Counted from the stretch's first letter, positions 1 to 9,534 are shown. The stretch is DNA of 64,000 nt from Candidatus Bathyarchaeota archaeon (GCA_026014595.1 JAOZHY010000018.1:1-64000), one strand, 5' to 3'. Numbers and translations are program-made. Notes: generated by a model not told the origin, from the sequence alone.

Positions 1-819
1 GTACATAATGCCGTTGATTATGACCGGCGCGAACTTAGGCCAGTACTGCGAAGTTGACCAGTAATGCCCCGACTCTTCATTATTGCTTAAACCCGAAACA
101 CCACCCTCCGCCCAGACCTTCGTCCAGAGGACGTGGCCAGACAGCACCGAGTCAGTGTAGGGGTTGTAGTTGCCAGTACTGTTGTAACAACCAGTCGTCG
201 CGAAAGAAACTGACCCGTATCCAAGCCATGGTCCAGCAATTTTATACCAGTTCTGCACGTTTTCAGCGGTAACCGGAGTCTGCCACCACGAAGTCGGCAA
301 CGGAGTAACCGGATAGGAACTAAGAGATACAGGCTCCTCTTGCACCACAAGCGTCACTATATCACTCTGGCTGGGGTCCACGATAACTCCTATATACTGC
401 GAATAAATTGAGCCTCCTGGTATCGTTTCGCCAGTTAGGGTTTGTCCACTGTAGAAGAATTGGAATGTATAGTTTCCAACCTGATCGGGAGTAATTGTTG
501 TGTATGTACCTCCTGTTGCATCGGATTTAAACGGTCCTAGTGTTATTGTCTTTCCGCTGGGTGTAGTTTCTACTATCGTAAAATTATGTGCGGCTTCGCT
601 GGTTAATAGCGGGACCACAAGGAACATGTTGAGGGTCACTGTTTGACCGACACCTGCAGGGTTAGGGGCGACGTTAAGACGAGCATACGATGGCACATGA
701 GTTCCGGCTGGAACCGTGACTTGAGCCAGTGTGCTGGATAATAGTGCTGAAGCTGCTAATGAAAGCGTTAGTAAAATCGCAATCGCAATAGCTGCTACTT
801 TGCCTTTAGCAATTTTCAT
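1..819 (-). CDS. Secreted or surface protein, N-terminal part (cut by window edge)
   Basis: An uninterrupted frame of 273 codons starts at ATG 819 and runs off the left edge. The N-terminus (MKIAKGK, then about 20 hydrophobic residues ending near SSTLAQ) is a clear signal peptide. The mature part is rich in Thr, Ser, Tyr and Pro, with beta-strand-like segments (NPAGVGQTVTLNMFLV, GNYTFQF) and a Trp/Tyr-rich stretch. An Ig-like extracellular domain leading into a larger beta domain is likely. On the minus strand a GGAG lies 11 nt before the ATG. It is divergent from the TrmB regulator at 963, which could control it. I do not recognise a specific family. Confidence 0.75.
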   Translation of the reverse strand, partial: MKIAKGKVAAIAIAILLTLSLAASALLSSTLAQVTVPAGTHVPSYARLNVAPNPAGVGQTVTLNMFLVVPLLTSEAAHNFTIVETTPSGKTITLGPFKSDATGGTYTTITPDQVGNYTFQFFYSGQTLTGETIPGGSIYSQYIGVIVDPSQSDIVTLVVQEEPVSLSSYPVTPLPTSWWQTPVTAENVQNWYKIAGPWLGYGSVSFATTGCYNSTGNYNPYTDSVLSGHVLWTKVWAEGGVSGLSNNEESGHYWSTSQYWPKFAPVIINGIMY

Positions 820-962
820 GTGTTTTCATTCTCCTTTAGTTTTATGTTTTGTTTATCCAAATCTTTTGGTAATTAACAGTTTTTTGTGGTTCCTCCACTT
901 AAATCAAAAACTTATAAGCCCTTGCGAATTCTATGTTTGAAGGTAAGTCTGAAGGTCTGAAC

Positions 963-1760
963 ATGCTTTCAGATGACCATATAACTGAAGCACTTACTCA
1001 GTTAGGTCTAACCTTTTTAGAGTCGAAAATTTACCTCACCCTCTGCACACACGGAAGCTTATCTACAAAGACAATCAGCAAACTGGCAAAAATGTCTCAA
1101 CCAGACACGTACCGAGTCCTTGCCAAGCTTCAAGAAAAGGGCTTAATTGAAAAATTAATAGACAGACCAGCCCGTTTTAAAGTCCTTCCAATTAATGAAA
1201 GCCTATCTTTTATGCTTAAAACAAAGAAAAACGAATATTCTAAATTAGAAGCTAAGACCAAGTTGATAGTTCGCTCCTTAGAAGAAAAAAGTGCGCTCAA
1301 GGCTCCTGAGACTGGTGACGCAGAGTTTGTTTTAATTCCGCCAGGAGAAGCCATCGTTAACAGAATAAGAAATGCGCTCGAGAAAGCTGAAAGAAGCATC
1401 GATTTGTATCTCTCCTGGAAAAGGTTCACATACGGAATAACTATCGCCTTCCCTGAAAGCTTAGAGAAAGCTATGGATAGGGGCGTGAAGCTCAGGATCG
1501 TTTTAGAAAGCCCGAAAAAAGAAGAAGATTTGGAAAAGGTAATGCAATTTATAAATCAAAGGCCTTGCTGTGAAATCCGATTTTTCCCGAGCAGCCCCAA
1601 AACGGTTATAGGACTATACGATAAACGTGAAGCTTTCATAATTGTAAACCCAAAAGAGACGTTGCCTGAGTCACCTGCTTTATGGTCTAACAACCAAAGC
1701 CTCATATCTGTTATTCAGGATTACTTTGAAATTTTGTGGCTGACTGCAATAGAAAAATGA
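963..1760 (+). CDS. TrmB-family transcriptional regulator
   Basis: The N-terminus is a winged helix typical of TrmB (LGLTFLESKIYLTL, then TYRVLAKLQEKGLIEK). It is followed by a longer effector domain of about 170 residues (residues 95-265) like the sugar- or ligand-sensing domain of the family. The frame is also open from ATG 933, but a TATA-like ttataag at 912-918 would put the transcript start near 940. The ATG at 963, after gaaggtctgaac, is therefore the better start. It is divergent from the secreted-protein gene at 819. The ligand cannot be told from sequence. Confidence 0.85.
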   Translation: MLSDDHITEALTQLGLTFLESKIYLTLCTHGSLSTKTISKLAKMSQPDTYRVLAKLQEKGLIEKLIDRPARFKVLPINESLSFMLKTKKNEYSKLEAKTKLIVRSLEEKSALKAPETGDAEFVLIPPGEAIVNRIRNALEKAERSIDLYLSWKRFTYGITIAFPESLEKAMDRGVKLRIVLESPKKEEDLEKVMQFINQRPCCEIRFFPSSPKTVIGLYDKREAFIIVNPKETLPESPALWSNNQSLISVIQDYFEILWLTAIEK

Positions 1761-1900
1761 AATTGTCAAATTTCGATCTATTGCACAAGTAGAGCCCTTA
1801 CAATTAGTAGGTAAATTGCTAAAGATTGCGAGAGTCTTTCAGCGTCGTCGCTTTTTTGGTTTAAATCTTTAACTATCCCGTCTACTTATCTAAGCTGGAT

Positions 1901-3454
1901 GTGACGTTCATGGAGCTTATGGCTGAAGTGCTGAAAATCACGGCTGGCGGCAAGCGCATAGCCATTTTGAGCGAGGAAACCGCAAGCCAGCTTGGCGTGC
2001 ACAGCTCAGACAGGATGCGAATAACCCACGGTAGCCAAACGATAATCGCCATCGCCAACATAGCAGCCCACTTCCCAACGAACCGCATCGGACTTTACGA
2101 AGAAATCTCCGCAGCACTCGGGCTGAAAGGCGACGAACCAGTGCAGGTAGAGTTGGCTCAGCTTCCCGAGTCACTCAGCTACGTCCGGGCAAAAGTGCGC
2201 GGCGAAAGACTAAGAGGACAAGACATAGCCACCATAGTCAAAGACGTCGTGGAGCGGCACCTGAGCGAGGTGGAGATTGCCGCGTTCTTGACAGCGCTGA
2301 ACGTCTACGGGTTAAACATGGGCGAGGCAGAAGCCATGTCACGGGCGATGGCGGAAACAGGCAAGACCTTAGACTTCGGCGAGTCACCCATACTGGACAA
2401 ACACAGCATCGGCGGCTTGCCCGGCGACAAAACATCCATGCTCGTGGTGCCCATTGTCGCCGCTGCGGGTTTCACCATTCCCAAAACTTCTTCGCGGGCA
2501 GTAACTTCTCCCGCTGGAACAGCTGACCGCGTGGAAACCCTGTGTCCAGTCAACCTATCCATCGCTGAAATTAAGGAAGTCGTGGGGAAAACAAACGGCT
2601 GCCTAGTTTGGGGCGGAGCCCTGGAACTGGCGCCCGCCGACGACCTGTTCATCCAGATTGAGTATCCGCTGGGCATCGACCCGCTGCTTCTGCCGTCGAT
2701 TATGAGCAAGAAGAAGGTCATAGGCGCAACACATGTCGTAATCGACATTCCCACGGGAACCGGCGCCAAAATCAGAAACCTGACCGAGGCGCACACGCTG
2801 GCATCAGACTTCGTGGACCTAGGCAAACGATTAGGAATTACAGTCCAGTGCGCCCTAACCTTCGGAGAGCAACCATTGGGATGCGCTGTGGGACCTGCAC
2901 TTGAGGCGCGAGAAGCCTTGACCACGCTCATGGGCGACGGACCGACAGACTTGCGGGAAAAGGCGGTAATCCTCGCAGGCATGCTTTTCGAAATGGCAGG
3001 CGCCGAGGGCGGACGGCAACGCGCTGAAAACATGCTGCAGTCTGGCAGGGCAGAGAGAAAGCTTCGGGAAATAATCGAAGCGCAGGGCGGTGACCCAAAC
3101 GTTAAACCCGAAGACATAGCTGTTGGCATGCAGAAGGCGGAAGTGACCGCGGACCAAGCGGGCAGGGTTATGTGGATAAGCACCGAGGGCATTATCAGAG
3201 TCGCTCGAGAAGCAGGGGCGCCGAAGGAGAAAGGGGCAGGCATCGTGTTCAAGGCGAAACTGGGCGAGGCGGTGAAGAAAGACGGCGTACTGTTCGAGGT
3301 TTACGCGGAAAGAAGCAGCAAATTGCAGTCGGCGCTGGAGCTTGCACAGAGGCTTCAGCCAGTCGTGCTCAGCAGAAAAGCAGAGGAGCGAATGCTGCTG
3401 GATCAGGTCCCTGAGAAAGTCACGCGTGAGAAAACGTTTATGCTTGAAAGGTAG
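1901..3454 (+). CDS. deoA: AMP phosphorylase (archaeal thymidine phosphorylase-like)
   Basis: The protein has 517 residues. An N-terminal archaeal extension of about 85 residues is followed by the Glycos_trans_3 N-terminal and catalytic domains and a PYNP C-terminal domain. The signature KHSIGGLPGDKTSMLVVP and the SSRAVTSPAGTADRVE segment are the phosphate and nucleoside site. In archaea this enzyme turns AMP and phosphate into adenine and ribose-1,5-bisphosphate, which feeds R15P isomerase and type III RuBisCO. Neither partner is in this window. The start is GTG 1901, with an in-frame ATG at 1910. A TATA-like tttaaat near 1860 predicts an almost leaderless transcript. GC is high, as in core genes. 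Confidence 0.93.
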   Translation: MTFMELMAEVLKITAGGKRIAILSEETASQLGVHSSDRMRITHGSQTIIAIANIAAHFPTNRIGLYEEISAALGLKGDEPVQVELAQLPESLSYVRAKVRGERLRGQDIATIVKDVVERHLSEVEIAAFLTALNVYGLNMGEAEAMSRAMAETGKTLDFGESPILDKHSIGGLPGDKTSMLVVPIVAAAGFTIPKTSSRAVTSPAGTADRVETLCPVNLSIAEIKEVVGKTNGCLVWGGALELAPADDLFIQIEYPLGIDPLLLPSIMSKKKVIGATHVVIDIPTGTGAKIRNLTEAHTLASDFVDLGKRLGITVQCALTFGEQPLGCAVGPALEAREALTTLMGDGPTDLREKAVILAGMLFEMAGAEGGRQRAENMLQSGRAERKLREIIEAQGGDPNVKPEDIAVGMQKAEVTADQAGRVMWISTEGIIRVAREAGAPKEKGAGIVFKAKLGEAVKKDGVLFEVYAERSSKLQSALELAQRLQPVVLSRKAEERMLLDQVPEKVTREKTFMLER

Positions 3455-3482
3455 CCTTGCTGGAAAAAAGAAAGGTTGTAGT

Positions 3483-4178
3483 TTAGCGGGCTCTTGACCG
3501 CACTCGAGGCTCCAGCAGCGTCCAGAGCCAATCTACGAATTCTCGCAGGTTCTTGGTCTGTATATGCACTTCGCCGGGTCCTGTAATCTGTGTCACTAAG
3601 CCTTCTCCGCTTAGCAGTGTCTCCTTCAATCCGCCGAACCGTGTGACCTTGTAGCTGCATGAATCGCTGAAGCCGACCAAGTGGAAGTTGTCAACTATCA
3701 GCGTCTGCCCAGCCTCCAGTTTGTGCGTGTCTATGGCGCCGAAAGTGTTGATGAACAGCTGCCCGCTTCCCGTTGCCTTGATCATGAACAATCCTTGACC
3801 GAACAGGCCTTTGGTGAATCCTTCCCACTTCACATCCAAGTCGATGCCCTGCGTTGACGCGATGTACGCAGACTTCTGTATCACGTAACCCTGCCCAGGT
3901 TTGACTTCTAGCTGTTCTATGTCGCCCACTGGCGCGGCTACGAAGCTGACTTCGCCTGAACCGTTTGCGGCGGTATAGTCGTTGACCCAGAAGGATTGGC
4001 CGCCGATGATGCTTAAGCCTAAACTTCCCAGCAAGCTTTTTTCGCGTTTCCTTGTGTGTACCTCTATCGTCGGGTCCATGTACGTCATGGCGCCGGATTC
4101 CGCCGTGATTGTCTCGCCCTGATTCAGGTTTACCACGAGCAAAGCGTAGGATGGTTTGTACTTAATCTCATACTTCAT
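3483..4178 (-). CDS. AIM24/TIGR00266-family protein
   Basis: The 231-residue protein matches the AIM24 (DUF124) family: repeated beta segments with Gly turns, TITAESGAMTYMDP near residues 22-35, LLGSLGLSIIGGQSFWVN near 48-65, and GQGLFMIKATGSGQLFI near 125-141. The family folds as a trimeric beta-barrel-like unit. Its role in archaea is unknown. It converges with deoA, leaving 28 bp between the stops. There is no signal peptide or membrane segment. The ATG at 4178 gives the family-typical MKYEIKYKPSYAL. Confidence 0.9.
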   Translation of the reverse strand: MKYEIKYKPSYALLVVNLNQGETITAESGAMTYMDPTIEVHTRKREKSLLGSLGLSIIGGQSFWVNDYTAANGSGEVSFVAAPVGDIEQLEVKPGQGYVIQKSAYIASTQGIDLDVKWEGFTKGLFGQGLFMIKATGSGQLFINTFGAIDTHKLEAGQTLIVDNFHLVGFSDSCSYKVTRFGGLKETLLSGEGLVTQITGPGEVHIQTKNLREFVDWLWTLLEPRVRSRAR

Positions 4179-4263
4179 TTTTGTGCATCCCTGTCAGACA
4201 CTATAACGCTTTAGGCAAATAAGCTTAATTTGGAAAACACTGGTACAAAGGCACACCGGAACA

Positions 4264-4875
4264 TTACTGCAGAGCCTCTAGGAAATGTGATATCCCAACC
4301 AGTATGTATTGGATGGCGATGGCAGCTATCAGCAGCGCCATCACCCGTGCGATCACTATAGATCCTGTTTTGCCAAGAAACTTGTATATCGAATTAACGT
4401 ACCGCAGGATGACCCATGTTAGGAGCATCACGACTAAGACGGATAAGATTGTCACGATGGTGCCGTAGGCTTGAAGGTTAAGTATGGTTGTGGTTATTGC
4501 TCCAGGCCCGACCAAAAGAGGCATGGCGATTGGCACTGCACCTATGCTTTCGGGCGATTCAACATCTTCACGCAGCGAACCCGAAATCAGGATTCTTATC
4601 GATATAATCAGGAGAAGGATGCCGCCTGCAACCTCAAAACTGTATATGGAAATTCCAAAGATAAGAAATATCTCTTGACCAGTGAACGCGAAAACCAAGA
4701 GGAGAATGATTCCGATAAGTATAGCTGTATTGAAAACTTTTCTTCTCTCAGCGTTAGCCATCTTCTCGGTCAAACCCATGAAAATTGGCACGTTGCCGAA
4801 AGGGTCCACGATGATGAAGAGGACTATTGCTGCCTTGGCTAGGCTCACGGCTAAATCCGCAATCGGTACAGACAT
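4264..4875 (-). CDS. marC: MarC-family integral membrane protein
   Basis: The 203-residue protein has six hydrophobic segments. It carries the family signatures VDPFGNVPIFMGLT (about residues 22-35), VAGGILLLIISIRIL and PIAMPLLVGPGAITTTI (about 116-132). MarC/UPF0056 proteins sit in the inner membrane. Their transport function is not settled, although some databases call them NAAT-type transporters. The gene stands alone between AIM24 and the E1-like gene. The start ATG at 4875 is immediately followed by a hydrophobic N-terminus, as in relatives. Confidence 0.9.
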   Translation of the reverse strand: MSVPIADLAVSLAKAAIVLFIIVDPFGNVPIFMGLTEKMANAERRKVFNTAILIGIILLLVFAFTGQEIFLIFGISIYSFEVAGGILLLIISIRILISGSLREDVESPESIGAVPIAMPLLVGPGAITTTILNLQAYGTIVTILSVLVVMLLTWVILRYVNSIYKFLGKTGSIVIARVMALLIAAIAIQYILVGISHFLEALQ

Positions 4876-5014
4876 TAAATATCTGAATCCTATTTGACGC
4901 GAACTAAATAAAAGCCTTAGTTACCCAGTTTATCATTGAATTCTACGCAACAACGTTAGAGACGCAGCAAAGCACGGAAAAATTCACTTGGCACTATTCT
5001 GTAACTGATTTTTT

Positions 5015-5031
5015 ATAAAGGGGCTATAGAC
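5015..5031. repeat. Intergenic motif A-rich + GGGGCTATAGAC, copy 1
   Basis: A T/A-rich run followed by GGGGCTATAGAC lies 30-46 nt beyond the stop codon of the minus-strand gene at 5061. Near-identical copies are at 14672-14690 and 63460-63477, each also just downstream of a minus-strand stop codon. It could be a 3'-end/termination signal read on the minus strand or a promoter element read on the plus strand. Confidence 0.45.
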
Positions 5032-5060
5032 TTTTGCAAGCACCAGTTTCACGGCAATAG

Positions 5061-6098
5061 TTACCTATCCAACTTCAGCGTTTTCAGGATTTCCCTGTAA
5101 GCCCTTAATGCAGTGTCTTCATCCTTTATGTTTTTTATCAGCATGCGCCCACCATTGAATAGGCTCACTTCTAATCCCTTGTAATCGAATATTACTGCAA
5201 GATGCGACTTTAAGCGAACAGGAAACCGCTTCTGCACTGCCTCGTAAACTTGGTCAAGGTTCAGCTTCAAAGGCTTTTCAGGGTTGATGTTAGCAGTTTC
5301 TAGCCCGCACAGCCACACAAGTCTCTCGCCGCCACCAACCGCTGCCGAAACTCCTCTGCACGCCTGGCAATTAGCTGCTTTGGAGATGTCGATGGTGGCA
5401 AAAGTCATGTCGTTAAAATCGCACACCATAAGCTTGCCTTTTAGGGGCGAACCCACGCCTGCAAGAACCTTAATTGCCTCCATTGCCTGCATCGCTCCGA
5501 TGATTCCGGGTGTTGCGCCTAAAACGCCGCGAGTGTCACAGGTCAACAAGTCACCGTCGGAAACGTTCGGCAACAAACATTCCAAACATCCAGTTTCAGG
5601 AGGAGAAAAAACCGAAAGGTTTCCCTCCAACCCGATGGCTGCACCAAAAACGTACGGAACACCCAGCTTCACGCACGCTCGATTAACCACATAACGTGTT
5701 ACCATGTTATCCAACCCGTCAACCACAACATCCACGCCAGAAAGAAGCCGCTCAACATTGCCAGCATTCACATTCTCAGAAACCGCTTCCGCCTCTAAAA
5801 GCGGATTCAGTTTCATCAAGCGTTCCGTAGCCACCTCAACTTTCGGGTAATGCAAGTCATCACGTGTGTAGAGGATTTGTCTGTGAAGATTCGGGGTCTC
5901 CACAGTGTCTTGGTCAATCAGTCGCAGATAACCAACGCCCGCCAAAGCCAGATAGAGCGATGACACGGTTCCTAAACCGCCCACACCGACAACCGCAACC
6001 TTCGCTTTTCCAAGTTTCCGCTGACCCTTCCAGCCTAACTCTCTCATGGCTACTTGGCGACTGTAGAATTCAGCTGCAAACGCTTTCTCGTCCAACAC
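5061..6098 (-). CDS. HesA/MoeB/ThiF-family E1-like adenylyltransferase
   Basis: The 345-residue protein has an N-terminal Rossmann fold with VGVGGLGTVSSLYLALAGVG (about residues 36-55) and the ATP-binding DQDTVETPNLHRQILY. Zinc-binding CxxC pairs occur at CLEC and CQAC. These features define ThiF/MoeB-type enzymes that adenylate the C-terminus of a ubiquitin-like or sulfur-carrier protein. The C-terminal 90 residues form an extra domain. The start is GTG 6098, 23 nt after the stop of the ligase gene, so the two are probably cotranscribed. No ubiquitin-like partner is visible nearby. The JAMM protein at 52005 is on a separate mobile element and need not be linked. Confidence 0.9.
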   Translation of the reverse strand: MLDEKAFAAEFYSRQVAMRELGWKGQRKLGKAKVAVVGVGGLGTVSSLYLALAGVGYLRLIDQDTVETPNLHRQILYTRDDLHYPKVEVATERLMKLNPLLEAEAVSENVNAGNVERLLSGVDVVVDGLDNMVTRYVVNRACVKLGVPYVFGAAIGLEGNLSVFSPPETGCLECLLPNVSDGDLLTCDTRGVLGATPGIIGAMQAMEAIKVLAGVGSPLKGKLMVCDFNDMTFATIDISKAANCQACRGVSAAVGGGERLVWLCGLETANINPEKPLKLNLDQVYEAVQKRFPVRLKSHLAVIFDYKGLEVSLFNGGRMLIKNIKDEDTALRAYREILKTLKLDR

Positions 6099-6121
6099 TT
6101 TTCACCCGTTGAATACTGTTG

Positions 6122-7867
6122 TCATTCAGCCTTATATCTGCCTTTTTTCGCAAACTGCCGCTCATAAATCATCCGAACCCGCTCCAAAGTGTCAGCGTCT
6201 TCTGCATCCTTGTCATCGCGTATGCGCGTTATCCGCGCAAACCGCAACGCCATCCTGCTCCGATACTTTGGGCTTTTCTGTATTTCATTGTACGCTACCT
6301 CAACTACTATCTTGGGAAGCACAATCACTCTGTTTCCTTCTTCGCTGACTGCAAACGCCTTAAGCCGTTTAGTCATCTCCACGATTTCGACGTCAGTCAA
6401 TCCCTTGAACGTCTTGCCAACCGTCTGAAATTCGCCAGTTTCAGCATCGCGTGCAGCCAGATAATAGTCTGAAAGCCAGCTGTGTCTGCGTCCGTAACCA
6501 TACTCAGCTGCCACAATCACCAAGTCCAACGGCTCCAACACAGGCTTAATCTTCAACCAACTTTTTCCACGTGTTCCAGGCGTGTATGGGCTGTCGAGTT
6601 TCTTAGCCATCAACCCTTCATGCCCAGCATCAATCGCCCGTTTCAGAAACCTTTCCGCTTCATCCCTGTCACTGGTGACAATCTGAGTGGTCAACGGTAT
6701 GTCACCAGCGTTTTCAGCCAGAACTTGCCTGCGCTGCAAGTACGGCACTGCAATGAGGCTGCTTTTGCCGTCAAGATACAGAACGTCAAACAGGAAGAGC
6801 CGAACTGGGATTTTCTCAGCCATACCCGTTACCTCATGCACCCGTTTGAACCTGCGCATCAGATGCTGGAACGGAACAGGACTGCCAGCAGCGTCCACGG
6901 CTATGACTTCACCTTCCAGAATCGCGTTAGCTGTTTTGACGTTGGCTTTAACGACTTCAACGGTTTCGGGAAGGCTCCTTGTCACGTCGGTTAGTCTTCG
7001 GCTGAAAACGCGCACTTCACTACCTTGCTTGTGGATTTGCACTCTTGCGCCATCGTACTTGTACTCGAACGCAGTTTCTCCGCCGTGCTCCTCCAAAGCC
7101 TCAGCAACATCAGCCGCAGTCTGCGCGAGCATGAGTTTGACAGGTCTAAAAAGTTTGAAGCCGACGTTTGCAAGGGCGTCTTTGCCGCCTGTTTTCGCCA
7201 TAGCAGCTACTTCGCCAATATCGCCCATCGCCATGCTTGCCTTCTGCACTGTTGCCAGCGGAACCTCGAATGCCTTGGCGACGGCTTGCTCCATTAAGCC
7301 TTCGTGCAGTCCCGTGCGCATTTCGCCCGTGAAAATTTTCACGAGGTATTTGGCTTCGACTGGCGATGCTTGGCTGAGGAGCGTTGTGATTAAGCGTTCT
7401 TTCTTTTCTCTTGAGCCTGAACCTGTGATTTCGGCGATGGCTTCCAATATGCGTCTGACCTCGGTTACCGTAAGCTCTTTCTCCAGCAACTGCGCCTGCT
7501 TTTTCAGCTTGGCTTGTTCAAAGACGGATTTGGTTGCAGAACCGATGTCACCTGTGCCGCGAAAAGCTTCCCCGAAAACGTTCCAGCCTGCACCAGTTAC
7601 GGTTTGCAGTATAGCTGTGAGAGTTGTCCAGCTTACGTCCAGTGTTTTCGGGTTCCATTTTGGGAAAGGTCTGCCGAGAATCATGGAAACCGCAGGCTCC
7701 ACTTCTTCTGGCGCTAGATTTTTTAGGAATTCGGCTGTTAAAGCTGTTATTTCAAGCCGTTTCCGCGTGTTTTCTATTTTTTCGAGGAGTTCCGCAAGTG
7801 ATTTGAAGAGTGTTGGCATATTTGGCGCCGTTAGAATTCTAATGTTAGAATTAAACTCGGCGTTCAT
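6122..7867 (-). CDS. lig: ATP-dependent DNA ligase (archaeal LigI type)
   Basis: The frame encodes 581 residues, the usual length for archaeal replicative ligases. The N-terminal DNA-binding domain is followed by the adenylation domain with the active-site motif YKYDGARVQIHK (Lys near residue 250) and a C-terminal OB fold (LEPLDLVIVAAEYGYGRR, LKIKPV). It seals nicks in replication and repair. The frame opens at ATG 7867, but family members usually begin close to MPTLFKSLAELLEKIE, so ATG 7816 may be the true start. An inverted repeat TTCTAACATTAGAA lies between the two. It is followed by the E1-like gene. Confidence 0.95.
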   Translation of the reverse strand: MNAEFNSNIRILTAPNMPTLFKSLAELLEKIENTRKRLEITALTAEFLKNLAPEEVEPAVSMILGRPFPKWNPKTLDVSWTTLTAILQTVTGAGWNVFGEAFRGTGDIGSATKSVFEQAKLKKQAQLLEKELTVTEVRRILEAIAEITGSGSREKKERLITTLLSQASPVEAKYLVKIFTGEMRTGLHEGLMEQAVAKAFEVPLATVQKASMAMGDIGEVAAMAKTGGKDALANVGFKLFRPVKLMLAQTAADVAEALEEHGGETAFEYKYDGARVQIHKQGSEVRVFSRRLTDVTRSLPETVEVVKANVKTANAILEGEVIAVDAAGSPVPFQHLMRRFKRVHEVTGMAEKIPVRLFLFDVLYLDGKSSLIAVPYLQRRQVLAENAGDIPLTTQIVTSDRDEAERFLKRAIDAGHEGLMAKKLDSPYTPGTRGKSWLKIKPVLEPLDLVIVAAEYGYGRRHSWLSDYYLAARDAETGEFQTVGKTFKGLTDVEIVEMTKRLKAFAVSEEGNRVIVLPKIVVEVAYNEIQKSPKYRSRMALRFARITRIRDDKDAEDADTLERVRMIYERQFAKKGRYKAE

Positions 7868-7932
7868 TAAAGTTTCTTAGGAAAAATGGGGACGCAAAAA
7901 AGATGAGGCTGCTGCTGGGGGTGCAGCGGGTT

Positions 7933-8313
7933 TTAGAAGGCACTTTCGAGTTTTGCTTTGACTTCTTTGATTTTCTTCTCCAACTCGGCGACTTCAGTAT
8001 TGTTTCCTAAAGCTTTCTGGCTGTCTCTTGCATATTCCAATGCACTCACGGCGAACCTGTCGAATCCCTTCTGTAAGGATAGTTCTGCTGATTTGGTGAA
8101 GTTTTCAACGGCTTTTTCATACTCCTTCAACGCGAAGCTGCATTCGCCAGCTTTGTAAAGCATGGTTGTGGCGTCGAAGAAGTTTTGGGCTTTGCGGTAC
8201 AGTTCAGCGGTTCGGAGAAATAGGTCTCTTGCTTCTTGGTATTTTCCAGAGTCCATGAGGTTGTTAGCGTCTTTATGCATTTTAACTGGGTCTTCCCTTA
8301 CTTTTTCAGTCAT
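7933..8313 (-). CDS. Tetratricopeptide-repeat protein (SNAP-like)
   Basis: About 126 residues form consecutive TPR-type helical pairs (KYQEARDLFLRTAELYRK, FFDATTMLYKAGECSFAL, EYEKAVENFTKSAELSL, FAVSALEYARDSQKALG) and a charged coil at the end. The pattern resembles alpha-SNAP-like TPR proteins found in several archaea, probably scaffolds. The frame stays open upstream to 8388, but a TATA-like gaatatac lies about 30 nt before ATG 8313, so the shorter form starting MTEKVREDP is preferred. It lies upstream of the ligase gene on the same strand. Confidence 0.75.
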   Translation of the reverse strand: MTEKVREDPVKMHKDANNLMDSGKYQEARDLFLRTAELYRKAQNFFDATTMLYKAGECSFALKEYEKAVENFTKSAELSLQKGFDRFAVSALEYARDSQKALGNNTEVAELEKKIKEVKAKLESAF

Positions 8314-8439
8314 ACGATATTCAACTCTTAACTTGGTATATTCAACGAAGCACCCACATTTAGATTTTCCCCTCTCGCAGGTTAACACGAAACCGCTCTA
8401 ACTGGGCTTGCAAAATAATCAGTGAATTGCTTTTCCTAG

Positions 8440-9534
8440 TTATGTGGTTTGTTTAAGTTTGGTGGGCAGGTACTCGTCCACGATGTAGGTTAGTCCGTAT
8501 CTGCTGAAAGCCTCTTGCTCCGCCTTTTTCCGAATTTTCAGGAACGTCTTTATCTCTCGTTGCCACAGTGGGTCGTTTTGGTACCGCGGGTCCTTCTGCA
8601 GTTCGTAGAGCCTTTTGATGTCCACGTCGTCCAGCGGGTCGGTGGGTAGCTTGTAGTTGACGATGTCTGTTGCCCAGACGCCGCTCCAAACTGCGTCAGG
8701 CGTGTTCAGCTCTCGCAGATGCGCTGCGTTTGCGGAGCCTGAGATTATGACCATGGCGATGTGCATTCCCCACGGGTCGCCGTCTGTGAATATGTAAACG
8801 GGCAAGTTCAACTCGTCGTGGAGGCGTCGGATGAAGTGGCGTGTTTGTCGTGGTGCTTGTCCCGCAGTTAAAACGAGCAGGGCGTTGTGTTTTTTGTGCA
8901 CGTTTTCTTCGATGAATCGGGTGAACAAGCCGCCTTTCTCTATGGCGATGACTTTGTCAGCTGTGGTGTGGGTGAACTCTGAGGATGTCAGGGCTGGACC
9001 GATCAGCACGCCGTCTGGGTGTGAGGTTAAGTTGAGGGTTTTGCCTTCGTAGCCTGGAACTGTGTATTCGATGGTGAGGTCACCGAAAACTGCGGAGCGT
9101 TCTTCGGGGAAAATGTTGAAGTCTTCTCGCGAGTAACCCGTCACGGTTTCCAAGTCTGTGATGATGTTGTTGGATTCCTGCTGGTCCTTGAACGTCATGT
9201 TGTATGCTTGCGCCGAATAGTACACATCTCTCAAAGTGGAGGTTTTTCGCTGGGTGGTAAGCTCATTTGAGAACATCGCCGCCCAAGACAACTGCGTGAA
9301 GGGTTTCACGTGGCGGATGTTTCGGGCGCTTCGGCTGACGCTCTTATCGCCGAGGATGAACTGGCGCAGATGCGGGTCGTAGTGGATGTTCTCGGTTGAA
9401 CGGCTGGGCATGCTTATTGTGGGAAAAACTCCCTTGTCCAGCTGGTCGTAAATCCTGGTGCCGAAGTTTTTCAGGCTTGCTACCACTTCGTTCTTTTTCT
9501 CTGCGACTCGGGACTTAGGTTTCTTCTGCTCCAT
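8440..9534 (-). CDS. top6A: DNA topoisomerase VI subunit A
   Basis: This is the Spo11-like catalytic subunit of the type IIB topoisomerase. The CAP-domain active-site tyrosine lies in STLRDVYYSAQAY. The Toprim domain shows the acidic residues in VIAIEKGGLFTRF and YIFTDGDPWGMHI. With subunit B it relaxes supercoils and decatenates DNA in an A2B2 complex. ATG 9534 (MEQKKPKSR) is preferred over an in-frame start 12 nt upstream. It overlaps the 3' end of top6B by 20 nt, so translation is probably coupled. Length (about 364 aa) is normal. Confidence 0.96.
   Translation of the reverse strand: MEQKKPKSRVAEKKNEVVASLKNFGTRIYDQLDKGVFPTISMPSRSTENIHYDPHLRQFILGDKSVSRSARNIRHVKPFTQLSWAAMFSNELTTQRKTSTLRDVYYSAQAYNMTFKDQQESNNIITDLETVTGYSREDFNIFPEERSAVFGDLTIEYTVPGYEGKTLNLTSHPDGVLIGPALTSSEFTHTTADKVIAIEKGGLFTRFIEENVHKKHNALLVLTAGQAPRQTRHFIRRLHDELNLPVYIFTDGDPWGMHIAMVIISGSANAAHLRELNTPDAVWSGVWATDIVNYKLPTDPLDDVDIKRLYELQKDPRYQNDPLWQREIKTFLKIRKKAEQEAFSRYGLTYIVDEYLPTKLKQTT

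Noticed and set aside
2305-3252. A 315-codon minus-strand frame inside the AMP phosphorylase gene
   Set aside because: It is a shadow of a GC-rich conserved gene; no motifs or ribosome site.
6687-7880. A 397-codon plus-strand frame opposite the DNA ligase
   Set aside because: The composition is that of an antisense reading (Ser/Ala/Thr-rich, no domains) and the ligase is certain.
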